Shown here: one piece after another, positions 1 to 11,929 of the stretch
How positions within the stretch are numbered: the first letter of the stretch is position 1
Layout of the letters: each line of letters starts with the position of its first letter
Assembly (NCBI RefSeq): GCF_002042975.1
Contig: NW_018149675.1
Location: 287,110 to 351,109, forward strand
Source: Orbicella faveolata
Taxonomy: Eukaryota > Cnidaria > Anthozoa > Scleractinia > Merulinidae
Direction of reading: 5' to 3'
DNA length: 64,000 nucleotides
Translations under genes and position numbers: made by a program
Notes under the pieces: model-generated
What the model saw: the letters and a program-made list of their open reading frames with translations, nothing else
Told to the model about the DNA's origin: nothing
Database searches by the model: none

Positions 1-22
1 TTTTTTTTTTTTTTTTTTTTTT
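1..22. repeat. Poly-T tract at window edge
   Basis: An uninterrupted run of 22 T opens the window. It may be the tail of a minus-strand retroposed copy or a simple homopolymer. Nothing upstream is visible to decide. Confidence 0.6.
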
Positions 23-1500
23 AGCACTTCTCAATTCCAATACTGGAAAGCACTTTTAAAAAAGCACCGATCGAAGCATTAGGGTGCTTTAAACCTCGGG
101 CGTACAACAAAGGGCGAATGGGTGGACTGACGATTTTATGGCTGGTCACGGGATCAAAGATTGCGAGACAATTCAAATGCTAGTGTGGATACGATACCGT
201 TGGGTTTTGCTTTTTCGTTTTGCTTTTTTTCTTTTTCCGCAAGTTGAAAAGGAAGTTTAACATTATGAAACTTCCAGTACATTTTCAATTGAATGTTCAC
301 TCGGAGGGATTTTGTTTTGCCATTACAGGTATAAGTACATTTTTGGGCATTCATAGCAACCTCATTTTTGAATCCCAGTTTAGCTAAATTCCGTCTCTTT
401 TTGGACAAAATTCCTATTTGACAGCATTAATTAAGAATTTTGGATTTACTTACCATAAGTTTACGTTACTTTTTGTGTGTGTGTTCCTGAGAAATAAGAG
501 AAATCTAAGATGGTGGATCCAAAAATGGCTGATGATATGACGCTATGTGAAAGCTGATGCTATCAACTAAACACAAACTGCTTTTAAGATGTTTTATAAA
601 AACAGAAAGCCATGGTCAGGGTCCACTCACTCCTCCCCCTCTACGCTCACCATCACAGGTTGGGGATTTTGTTTGTGCGCCCGAGAGTTATTTAAAGCTA
701 TGATTAAAAATATCTATATTTTTAGTTACTATTATCTTCAGTTTATAGACCTTTCTCTGCAAATTCAATAAATTGAACTAAGTAATTTAAGGTTAGGTAA
801 TTTGTATAGAAATGATTTCCGTGAACTTTCAGCATTTACAAAGCAGTTGTGAAAGTAATTTCCGTGACTTGCCTCAAACATAAGTTTACTTGCCTGAAAT
901 AAAAAAAAAAAAAAGATACAGAGAAAAATGTCATCAAAGTCATCATCATCATCAATACATATGCATATTTCTATCATACACGATAAAAAAAAAAAAAACC
1001 CTTGCAAAACGCAAAGTGGCAAAGTCTGGTCACATTACTTAAACGGTTTTGAGAGGAATCGAGGTCGCTTCGCCCGAAAGTCAGTTTACCCGAACCCAGT
1101 TCGCCCGGACTAATAGTGGATTAAATAACGAGAAATAATCATGTTTTGCGCAATTTTGTTTCATTATACCCGCGATGTTCTCTATTTCACCCGTTTAGTT
1201 TACATGTACAGAAAGAAAAGTTAACACATCCTTTGAAATTTCAGTCCGAGCGAAGAGACTTTTAGTCCAGGCAAACTGCCGGCGAAACAACCGGTTACCT
1301 TTGAGATCACGTGATCGTCTCGGGCACCTCCCACTCACAGTCCTAGCAGGATTAAAGAGATTGTTTCGTAAGCCCAAACACGTAATATTGTTCCCAGTGA
1401 TTTTACCTTAAAATTTGGAACGACTGTTTCCAGACCCCTCCAAACTTCAAGGGAAAAACGTCTGGGAACCAGATTGTGCTGACACGCTCATACACACGTC
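23..1500. other. Non-coding, no gene recognised
   Basis: Only short AT-rich open frames without splice logic or recognisable motifs occur here. Short A-runs lie near 901-915 and 983-998. I see no gene. Confidence 0.5.
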
Positions 1501-1937
1501 TAAAGGCCGAGACACACTATGCGACAAATCTGGCGCTGCGACACGTCGCCGCGACAGGTTGCTGTAACAAATCGCCTCATGTGACATGCGAAAATCATTG
1601 TTGCTGCGACAGAATTTTGTCGCTGCGATCTGTCGCACGAATTCAAACTGGTTTGAATTCGTGCGACATATCGCAGCGACACAATAAGCGCAAGCGGCCT
1701 TGTCGCAGCGTGTGTACGCTTCTGCGACAAGTCGCTGCGACAAATTTAAATCAACTAATGAGGGAGCGTCAATTATTTAACTTTGGAAAACTAGTTCATA
1801 TTTCCCCTCTTCCAAATCGCTTGCGTGCACCGAACAAGTGTCTTGTCGCAGCGACTTGTCGCAGCAGCGGTGCAGACGAGGCGACTTGTCGCCGCGATGT
1901 GCCGCAGCGATTTGTCGCACAGTGTGTCTCGGCCTTA
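1501..1937. mobile_element. MITE-like element with GTCGC-rich interior
   Basis: The ends are inverted copies: the left end reads taaaggccgagacacact and the right end reads agtgtgtctcggcctta. The interior is packed with short palindromic variants built from GTCGC/GCGAC, such as gtcgcagcgac. This is the structure of a short non-autonomous DNA transposon with internal subrepeats. The long open frame across it (to about 2252) comes from this repetitive, stop-poor composition and is not a gene. The family name is unknown to me. Confidence 0.75.
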
Positions 1938-2152
1938 ACAATTCCTGTGGGGCTCCGCATCTTTCGGTGGATTATCTTCGTGGGACATCATCGTTTCGTT
2001 GGCAAAAAAAAAATTCATGTGTCAGGTCAATTTCCACAGAAATATAATGACTGGTATTCTAATATACGACAAAAAGGGATGAAAAGTTCAAATTTTGAAG
2101 CAAAGTCCTTTGCGAACAAATGTTACAAGTGGGTAAATATTTTGTGTGTTTT

Positions 2153-2968
2153 TCACTTACTGCAAAAGCTGCATGAATATCTGCATTCTTTCATCATGAC
2201 AAATGGTTTGAAGTCGCACGACTCTTCCATTGCGATCTCATACATGCAGTAATACTGGTCCTTCTCGTCTTCACAAGGGAGCGACCTCATATCTGTAGAA
2301 GGAGCATGATATGTTAACATGACACCGGCTAAGAAATACTGAAGAACACAACAAAAAGACAGGGAGGAGAATATGGAAAGGTTGACTACAACGTGATATA
2401 ATGAAATCGTTGTACAGTCTGACGTGTTAAGTCACCATAAAGGATGTTACCGCGAGAGACCTTCACCAACAACAAAAGAAAAGAATCAACTTATTCGAAT
2501 CTCTAGAATATAAAGATTATCATCTGGTAGTTAAGTCATACACTGTAAATAAAAAGGTTCGTTTCATTTCTACCCAAGGTTTTGAAATCCAAACTTAGAT
2601 ATTACAGTATATCTTTTTTCAGAAAATAGCGTCTTTACACAGGTGAAAAACAACGGAAATGACAGAGTTTCATTTAGCATGATATATTTTCTAACTTAAG
2701 ATGTACACTGAATTAAACTGCCTTCAAATCGAGATCGAAACCTCAACATAATTTACTAAGGAAAATTGGTTATAAAATACTGAAGAAACAAACGGCTGAG
2801 ACAGACTATAGAAGATTGGGGCGCGATCCACGAACTCCTACCTTCGAATGTTTTCAAATCATCCCTTATTTTCTCTGGTGCCGCTGACGGAAATCCTGCG
2901 GAAAATTTCACGCTAGATGCGAAAATTATAGTCAAAAGTACCAAACACAATACTGTGGACGACTTCAT
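2153..2968 (-). CDS. Secreted ShK-domain peptide, two exons
   Basis: Two exons on the minus strand join in frame: 2842-2968 (start codon, ends in phase 1 before a GTAGG donor) and 2153-2292 (after a TTCTACAG acceptor, ending in TGA). The product is 88 residues. Residues 1 to about 25 form a classic signal peptide (hydrophobic run VLCLVLLTIIFASSV). A short propeptide-like stretch follows. Residues 49-86 hold six cysteines (49, 58, 68, 79, 83, 86), spaced C-x8-C-x9-C-x10-C-x3-C-x2-C, the hallmark of the ShKT fold. The second exon carries the whole domain, as is common for small cysteine-rich secreted peptides. ShKT domains occur in cnidarian secreted peptides, venom components and many extracellular enzymes. 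Here the domain stands alone, so a secreted peptide is all I can claim and no activity is assigned. The 549-bp intron has no other feature. Transcript ends are not defined. Confidence 0.82.
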
Positions 2969-4920
2969 ATTGTCTGATGATTACTTCTGTCTTTTAAAAG
3001 AACGACCTGTATAAAATCAGCCTTAAAGCGCTCAGATTGCTTCTTTGAAGAGCTTCCTCTAAATCAGTCAATGTAAGGTGTTCCTACAATGAGAAAAAAG
3101 AAAGGAAACTCTGGAGTAATATTCCATGTTCCTGCTGTCGGAAACAGTAAGTAATTACGGGGAATTCTGCATGCGGGAAAATATTAAAAGTACTAGATTA
3201 AAGAAAAAATACCGACAAGATATTTTAACCGAAGATTAGTTTAATTAATATTTTGAAGAACAAATCTCTTCAAACTAAGCTTACACTAAGGGTTTCGGAC
3301 TATTAAGGGTTAAATAGGATTATTCACTTAAGTGTCTGTTTACACACAATTTTATTTGTTTGGAAAAAACAAAATTTTCTGACGGCATGACGCTCAATTT
3401 CGAGCGGAAATTTAAACTTGTGTAAACAAGAACAACTCCGGAGGAAATTGGTTTAACAACTTTACAATGTCAGGACAACTGCTAGCTTGAAAAGTACGCA
3501 ATTTGATATATAAATAACAAACTAATCTTCTCTGTGATTTATCTGTCTCGAAATATTACGCACTCAGTTCTACAGATATTTTCCACAGTTTAGTTCTTGT
3601 TTTTTAATTTGGTTTTGTTTTACCTATTTTTATTGCTATTTTTTCAACCGATAACTTATGTTCACCAAATCCAGCGGTCAAATAAAGTCTAGGTATCAAT
3701 TAATTGAAGAATGTAAGATTTTATTTACAATTAACGAAATTTCCGGTCTTCTTCACAAGTGCCTTTTTAACAAATTTGAGACCTTCAATACTGAAGATTT
3801 AGCCATTAAATTTGGGTCAGTAATTTTATGATTTCTTATGATGTCCTTGACCTCTGCTGATATTACTTAGCGAGCAAAACAGTACATGGCTAAGAATAGT
3901 AAACTTGAGCTACAAAAAGGTTAACTGTACAGGTGAACAGCTTTGGCCGAAGCCCAAACAGTCTTTTAGTGAATGAACAGCAATTCTTCAAAATGTTTCA
4001 GTGTTGGCCACACATTTCTCAAGTCAAAACGTATAGAATACATCATGAATACATACCTAAAAGAACCCACTTTCACAATCAGTTAATTTCTCCGTAAAAA
4101 GGACCGTGTATAGGGTACGTCAGCTTGTCTGCAAGAATCGTGTCATTTGAAATCAGTCGTTATCGTGCTAGGTTTAAAATAATCACAGCTGTCTTCTCGT
4201 TGGTTCTCGTTGTCGGATGAATTCACGTAATTTAGCGCGGATATCGCTAAATCTGGCCTCTTTCCGAGATAGGAGCATACACTTACATGTTTGTTACGCT
4301 TGACCTTTAAATTGCGTCACGTATGACATAATTTTTAACTTGAAGAATAAAAATAAAAATAACTTTAGAAAGCAATTTTTACTGGAAATTATAAATACCG
4401 TTGCACGACGAATCTGTTTTATCTGTAAAAAAGAAGCCAGCACCTCGAAAGTCTTCGGCGAAGAACTTCAATATGTTACACACCTCAAAACATTTGCGCA
4501 TTAAAAAGAAGCACGTAAAGGGTTGTGCAAATTCGAGGCGTTTCCAGACAGATAACCTGCGTGACACGTTTCGCGTGACCCCAGCACTTGCTTGGGGATC
4601 AGAACACTCCTCGCACTCCACCCCCCTCCCCTTTCTTCCCCCACTTCCTCCCCGAGGAAAGCCATTGTGTGAACCTTTACATGAGAGGGCCACTTTGATT
4701 TAAAATCTGCATTGTCGTTGTGAAGAGAAAATTGAAGGAAGTGAAAGTGGACACTTATTTGGGTATCTATTTACATTAAATGATTACTATTATAGGCATT
4801 TGGATTTGTGAAATCTGGAGAAGAAAATGGAGAACTTCTTGAACCACGACTCATTCAATATAAACGGGCGGATCAAGTTCGCTGAAAGCCCGGCAGCTGG
4901 GCCTTTTAATTTCGCCTTTT
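2969..4920. other. Non-coding upstream of the ShK gene
   Basis: This is AT-rich sequence upstream of the minus-strand ShK gene. It should contain that gene's promoter and any 5' UTR, but I cannot place a TATA box or initiator. Overlapping open frames on both strands at 4379-4703 have no motif, signal or splice logic and look accidental. Confidence 0.5.
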
Positions 4921-5093
4921 GAGCGTTTTCACCTGACGTCACGGCAGCCATATTGGTGTTCCAAAACAACAAAACGGCGGCCATGTTGGTGTACCAAACC
5001 AATCCTGTGGGAGTTCAACTCTTTTCTTATGCAAACACTTTCTATTGCTCCAATAAATTTGCATGGCTTCTGGCCACGTGAGTAAAAACGCTC
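4921..5093. mobile_element. Short inverted-repeat element (MITE)
   Basis: The left end gagcgttttcac is matched at the right by the inverted gtgagtaaaaacgctc. The interior holds the motif cggccatgttggtgtaccaa, which occurs in an imperfect double copy (near 4945 and 4978). The size and imperfect terminal inverted repeats fit a non-autonomous DNA transposon. Confidence 0.65.
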
Positions 5094-8000
5094 TATAAAT
5101 AAAGTACCTCGTTCATTTTCTCTTTTAGATGAGATGTGCTATGATCACCGTTTATGAATGACTTACTTCGGATCATTTTTTTTTTAATCTCGTTCATTTG
5201 CGAAGCTTTATTAATATGTGAATATTTTTTTTGTTTGCGCTCCTTCCTTCTCATTTCTAATGTGCATATCTCAGCAATTTCTCATAACATTACTATGCCC
5301 ACTGGCAAAAGGCGCAGGAGATAGGCCACCTTTTGCCTCTTTGTCAAAACGAGTAGTCGTGGAAACCATACGTGTGAAAATGTGTTCCGCTGACCAACAG
5401 GCGCATTTTCATACAAATAAAACTCATTTTCATATGAAAGGTTTCAAATTCTCAAAACCTAGCTGTAAACCTATAATCAATGAGGAGATTTCGTATTCCC
5501 ATCAGTTAGATTGAAGGTAGCGGTTAAGAAATTAAACTTGGTATTGACTTGGGGACTCGCCACAAAGGATTTTGAGATTTCGAGATCACATCAAAACTTT
5601 CCGAGCCCTACGATTTTCTAAGAGCCATTCGCCTCCCTTATCTACTGCTTTCTCCGACAGAATAATTTTCCACGTGTTGTGGTGGCTTTGTAGGTGAGCA
5701 TGGTTGGAGTAATCATTTAGAACTAATTGTCTTAAATTCACTCACAAGTGGTAAACTGATTGTAGACATTTAAACTGACGATTTGTAATGCAAACCAAAA
5801 TCACTTTAAGCGATATCAATACCCAGTGTTAAATAAAGAGTGCTCTTTAGGCATGTTTTCTGTCATGAATTTTGGGGCTTTTCCTTTCAAAAAGGGTTTT
5901 TTTTTCTTTGATATAGAACTAATTTTCAAGTTCATTTAAGTCCGCGATTTAGACAGTAAAACTTTGCCAAATGAGAACAAAAAGTTTGCGAAAAAACGTT
6001 TACAACAAATAGTGTTTCTTGTAATTCAAACCTACACGCACAACAATACAATAAACGTTATTTAAACACGTTGAGGATTAAAGCTGCAAGCTTGTGGGGT
6101 TACAACCTGCTTGCAACTGTTTCCAAACAAAACAAAAGAATTATTAGAAGCTTGCACGCAAGCTAAGAAACATCATGCAAGATACCAAAGGAAAATGGCC
6201 TAAGATTTGTAACATTTTAAAAATCGTTCGAAGATTGTAGCTTCGGACGAGCTTCAATGATAAAAGTTTTTGAAGCGAACATGTGCTGCTAAAGAGACGA
6301 TGAATTATCCGGTTAACGTTTAAGGCGGCCTTTACAAAACAGCATACAAAACAGAAGTTGACGAGATTCTTGATTCTCTTTGAGTCTCTGTATATTTTAA
6401 TGAGAAAGATAATCTTGATCCGTCACTTGAAAAAAAAAAAATGTTGATACGATTCTTTTTCCTTTGTTTTTTTGGCGATATTATCAGAACGAACCATAAC
6501 GGAGAAGACCAAAAAATTACTGCTTTTGGTTTTACAAAGAAAGAGATGAAATGTTAAATACAGATAAAAATTGAAGTATTTTCGCGTTCTTAAGGGTTCA
6601 GCGATAGTTTGGTTCAAAACGGCTTCCAATAGGCTGACTTGATAGATCTTGATGGATATTTGAACACTTGGTAAAGATCTTAGAGTCATTTTTACCAGAA
6701 ATCGCTGTGTTTTCTGCAAGATATGGCTCAATGAACAACCACAAAATATGTTTTCTTTGTATTAACGTGCCGAGTAGATAATTGAAAGTTTGTTTAAAGT
6801 TTAGAATACAAAAGCAACGAAAGCAATATTGGGCAAACAAACGTTAAGAGACGAAACTGTCATGAATTACCACTATGAGAAATAGGATTGAGAATATATA
6901 GCAAAAGTCCAACTCACCTTCGGGGAGTTTCCAGAGCAGCTTGGCTGGTTTGATTGATCGCAAGGTACAGTATGATCGAATGTTCTATTGAACACGACAA
7001 CGCTTTATTTGGCATGCTGTTTCGTCAATTATCGCGCTAACCAATCAAAAATAAGTATGTTATCAACAGATGTTCAATTAAGGTCGTTACCACTAATAGT
7101 GAAGCGAATAATCACGCGATATTCAAATGAACGGGAATTAAGATCGGTAGAGATGTAACATGTTTAGACTAAAGATCGGAAAATCTCCTTTTGATCCTTT
7201 TGCTGACATTAATATGTGGTTTGTTGTCACGTTTTAGTCCAAACACAGGTGAAAACTTGCAGTTTTTTGAAATATGACGGTTTTCCCTTTAAATTAGCGG
7301 TGCAGATAAAGCAATATTGTCTAACTGCCGAGGAAAAATAGCATGTCTCTATTATATGCATTCAAAACACAACATATTAAAACAAAATTGGTATGTCACT
7401 GAGGCAGTCAGCTGGTATATAAGCCATTTTAACTCGCTGCGTTATGTATAATATTTGAAAACTAATTTCGGTCCATAATAAAGAGAGATAAGCGACAGGC
7501 TAACGCTAATAAACGCATATTAAAAAAAAAAAATGGTTTATTTAGCAGCCCCGAGGCAAGAAAATTAACGACCTAATCATTATTTGAGGCCCAAGATGGT
7601 GGTACTCTATTATTTTCTTGGATATTTCAAGATAAACTCGCATTAAGGTTTAAAAACGTTTGGTCTTTTTTTAATAACGAGAAAGAGGGCGGTTTTATCA
7701 CTTTTAGTTCCCTTTTGTAAAATACTGCAGCGAAAACTGTCAAACCGGTAACACGAAAAATTAAATGTTCCTACATCAAAGCGTGAGTTCAACAAAATTA
7801 ATACATGATTGATCATTCCTCGAGGACTAAACGTGGTCGTATTTTTCCGTTTTTGATATCTGCCTGGAGGTTTTCGAAGTCTCAGATGTTATGCAAGTCT
7901 TTTCTAGAATCATAGTCAATAAGTGTTTCATTGAACACACTCTAGAGCACAAATCTTATTGAAGTCCAGAATTTTAGCATGATTATTTCACAAAAACACT

Positions 8001-8105
8001 ACATATATTCTTTCCGGAATATGCACCGGTGAAGTTATTGATAATATAAGTGCGCTTCAATTTAAATTGTACCGATCGATTGCTCATGGTTAACGATTCT
8101 AACAT
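5094..8105. other. Non-coding, no gene recognised
   Basis: About 3 kb with only short, AT-driven open frames, including both strands near 6423-6840. No consistent splice sites or protein motifs were found. Confidence 0.45.
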
Positions 8106-8430
8106 AGGCAGCGTCCACACTGCGTCGGAGAATTTTGAAAACGCAGCTTTATTTCTACCGTTAGGCATACCGTCCACACGAAGCTTTTCAACAACGCTCT
8201 TAAAACCGGAGGAATTTGAAAACTCCGGCTTTTCGTTTTCATGTGGAGGGAAAATATTTTGAAAACGAAAATTTTCGAAAATGACGGAGTCACAATAATA
8301 ATGCTATTTCCTCAAGCGCAAATCCAAAATGACCGGTGATTGTTGCGTAGAGTGGACGGAAAATATTTGATGCGTTTTCGGAGTGAAACCTCCGTTTTCA
8401 AATTTCTCCAAAGTAGTGTGGACGAGGCCT
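8106..8430. mobile_element. MITE, family shared with 59341-59731
   Basis: The ends are inverted versions of a sequence like aggc-cgtccacactacg followed by aaatttgaaaacg. The right end reads agtgtggacgaggcct. The interior contains several aaaacg/cgtttt blocks and the phrase caaatccaaaatgaccggtg. The same ends and the same interior phrase occur, in opposite orientation, inside an intron of the gene at 57230-63488, so this is a dispersed non-autonomous DNA element. Confidence 0.75.
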
Positions 8431-11024
8431 AAGAATTACAATTACTCTATTACATCAGAAAAAAAAATAAAACGACGAAGAAAAACTAAGCCTTATAAAG
8501 GATGGAATAATAATACTGTCTTAGAGATTTTTATTCGTTGCGGGATATTTAACGTATAAATTATAAACATTCTTAAATGGCGTTTTAACTCACCTTTACA
8601 TGTTACATGTAACAAGTAACATAAAACCTTATTTAACCAACGGGTATGAACTGTTTTTACAGTTCTTGCGTTTCAAAGTACAACTAATTGTCTGTGCAAA
8701 AATAAATGTTTAAATAAGAAATGAACATGATGCTAGGCATCAAATACAACAACAACAAAATACATATCATTTGCGCTGTTTAAAAGAAAAAATGTAAAAT
8801 TCGTTTGTGCCGGTACGACTTTGAACTGTCACAATGTTAAGTTTAAAACATTAGAACGTTAATTTTTATTCATTACGCGTGAATTAATTGGCTTTATCAT
8901 TTACGCCGAAATAACGACTCTTTTCAAAATATGAATACTTACACGATAAAAAAACTATGAGCTATTTGTGTTATATTTTCTTCATCTGTTCTACCTTATG
9001 TAACCTATTGTTTTCAGTTCTTCGATCAGAGTATTGTTTATAACTTGGCTTAGCGGGAAGGATAATTTGGAATATGCTTTAATGTGACAGGGTATCATGC
9101 AACATCCAATATATGCAGTGACATAAACTTTTACTAGATGTAAACAGTTTGATTGCCTGCATACAATTAACTAAAGACCCTTTTAGCAGAATAAAACTTG
9201 GAGTTAGTTGATGCGGCTCATTGAACTTAATGCCTGCCAGTCGCAATTGCTAATCGGTTGCTTGTTCTACTGTAATCTGGTGACAAACATTTAATTTTTG
9301 TAATTCAGTTTCTCGCCATGCTTTCAGTGGTACCCGAGGGATCTGCTCTTTGAAATATCTGTTCCCAAGCCAATTTTGTGCTGTTTAGGAAGAACCACGA
9401 TCGTAACCGCTTGTACTTCGGGTGTAGAAACCGCCATAATTAAAACCACACCTATCCGCCAAACCTCCCCTCCTAGACCTTCCCCATACAGTCTTGTCGC
9501 ATATCTACACTGCAGGCTTTTCTGCTTTGTTTTTGCGGAATTTATCATTATTACACAAAAAAAGATCTTTCCACATTCTCGGAGACTCAAAAACAGTTAT
9601 AGTCGGGACCGACTCGTAAACCGAGCATGATAATCGGCGGACGAAAGTTTGCAAGAATTATAGGGTAAATGCTCAAGGGAATTTACACTATCAGTCTTAT
9701 CTTAGTTGGAATTATCAGACTAGTTGCTTACTGGAGGCAAAATTTATATTATTGTATTTTTTATCCTCGATCGGGGAGCTGCATCTGACTGCGCCACTTT
9801 CATGCCTTCTTACACGATATTGTTTTTGCCATTGATCGCCTAAACCTTTTTGTTCAAGTGGTGTCGTTCAACAGAGATTTCATGAATAACAAGCCAGTTA
9901 ACCTTGCTACAACAGACCCGATTTTTCTCCAAATTAACTGCTTTCTACATTTATCGAAAGAAAAATGTTTATGATTTCCTGCTTTCCACGCAACGAGCAG
10001 ACTCCACTCGCCCAGTATCCATATTCCTTTCGCATGAAATTATTTTATTTCATTTTACATTTCCTTGGCATTAGCAAAGCAGATGCCAAGTATTTTCAAT
10101 CTGCTTAATTTACAAAAACTATCCATTAATTATAATCATATGGTAGTCAACTTTCTTATATTCAGTTCACGTCTATCGACTCCTGAAGCAATCATGTTAA
10201 TCATGATAATAATTGTCTTTGGCGGGAAACTAACGTCTGTTATAAATTTACATTGCAAATTATTGTCATAGCGCGCACGCTGGCGCGGGTAGTTATTCAT
10301 CGCAAGTTCAGTTTGCCATCGGCTTCGCTAGTTCTTTCTCCGTTTATAGCTCTGCCAAGACAAAAAGAATCGATTGTTTCACCAGGCCAGCGTCAAAACT
10401 GAAGGCTATAACGTTAGTTCATCAAAAGAGACACGTCCCGTGGTCCTGTGTCGATAATTGATCGGCACCAGCGATAAACTCAACGTAAACTTTTGCAAAC
10501 AAGGTACACGTGCTCTCTTTTGAATATTGGCTGAATATGGCTGTAGCGTTGAATGTCTTGTCAGTTTGGTAGAGTTATAGAGACCGATGTTAATTGTTAC
10601 TTAAATATTTGTGCATTATGTTCTCCTTACATTTTGTGCCGACTCATATGTATTTGCGGTTGTTTAGAGCAATGTCGTTTCAGCTAGAGGAGAATTTCAT
10701 TTGACTCGTTTAAATTCCCTTCTTTCACAGAAAAGCTGCCTTTTCGTTATGGACTTTAAAAGTAATCGTTCTTTCGTTTCATGAAATGACATGTGAGCTG
10801 CCTTTAAGAAATTCTTATTTAGTTACGCACTAAATATTTTTAACAGGAATCGTCTGCCACATTTTATTCATGAAGTTCAGCAAGGGTAAACGACTAATTC
10901 GCAATTTTAAAACTTTCGTTACGTTTTACGATTCAAAATCTTATTATCAGGTTGAATTTCAGGACTTTTTTCTCCTTTCCAGGCTTGTTAACCAGTGCAA
11001 AATAAACGAAATCGCATTACACTG
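8431..11024. other. Non-coding, no gene recognised
   Basis: AT-rich sequence with no convincing exon. A pair of overlapping short frames at 9324-9630 has no recognisable content. Confidence 0.45.
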
Positions 11025-11929
11025 ATGACGTTACGCGCTCCCACGATGGCGGTACTGACGATGTCGAAAGTGAGTATCACTTCGTTTGCGTTTGAAGTCT
11101 TGGTCTGTGAACGTGTTTGCATGTAATTTGGACGGAAACAAAGCCCAATTTGTTGCTGTGAGATAACTGATTGTACTTTGTTTTATTAGGTCCGGTCAAA
11201 GCTGACGAAGTCTACAAGCGGCTGCATTTATGACGAGCTTGTAAACCCAGAATCAAGTACATGCAGTACAAATTGTTGTTGGACGATAATGGTAAGTGTT
11301 GAAAGCGTTTTACGTTTACAGCTTTGAAACTATGTACTAAAAATTTGAAGAGAATTTCCTGGCTATCAATTTATAACAAAAATCATCGTAACGGTAAAGA
11401 TGCCGGGATGTGAGGGTATAGATCCACCAAGATATGGAAGAACCCCTACCACTGTAAGACGTTTGATATCTTTCATAATTGTTGACAATTTTGAACCAAA
11501 ATCGGCCCGAATTACGCCTAATTGCCCAATTCCTAGCATATTTAATGTTTTTTTTTTTTTTCCTATCTGTTTGCTTGGTTCGAAAAATAACTAAACCTAA
11601 GTTCTTGTTTTGAAGTCACAGCCTGACTAGTCCCTGGTCCTAACTCCACGCGGTTTCTGATCCAACCGGAAGTGAAATTCCACGTTTCCAGATAGCTGGG
11701 AAACAACGATATCTAATTTTTTTTTTTTTTTTTCGATTTCCATATCACGATCTCCTGTACAGTACATTCCATAGAGTACACTTCAAAATTTCTGAAGACA
11801 AATATACCACAAAATTTACTGTTCTGGAGCTGTTAAAAAGATAAGAAATAACTGTTCGTGAGTTTATCTCCTAAAATTTTTCATTTTTTCCAGCTTTATG
11901 GTGAAGTGATTATTGTTCCGTTACCTTGA
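11025..11929 (+). CDS. Candidate small spliced gene, about 78 codons
   Basis: Four segments can be joined with all junctions in phase 0: 11025-11069 (ends before GTGAGT), 11190-11291 (after TTTTATTAG, ends before GTAAGTG), 11400-11453 (ends before GTAAGA) and 11894-11929 (after TTTTTTCCAG, ends in TGA). The first segment starts in a short GC-richer stretch containing cgatggcgg, which resembles a YY1-type start-site motif. The product would have several cysteines (TSGCIY, TNCCW) and end in YGEVIIVPLP. I recognise no family. The acceptor before 11400 lacks a pyrimidine tract, so the third segment is doubtful, and the whole model could be chance. Confidence 0.2.

Noticed and set aside
1476-2252. 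258-codon plus-strand open frame
   Set aside because: It runs through the GTCGC-rich MITE and over the opposite strand of the ShK exon. Stop codons are scarce there because of repeat composition, and the translation has no domain.
4379-4703. Overlapping frames of about 100 codons on both strands
   Set aside because: Low-complexity translation (Pro/Leu and Gly runs), no splice sites, no family resemblance.
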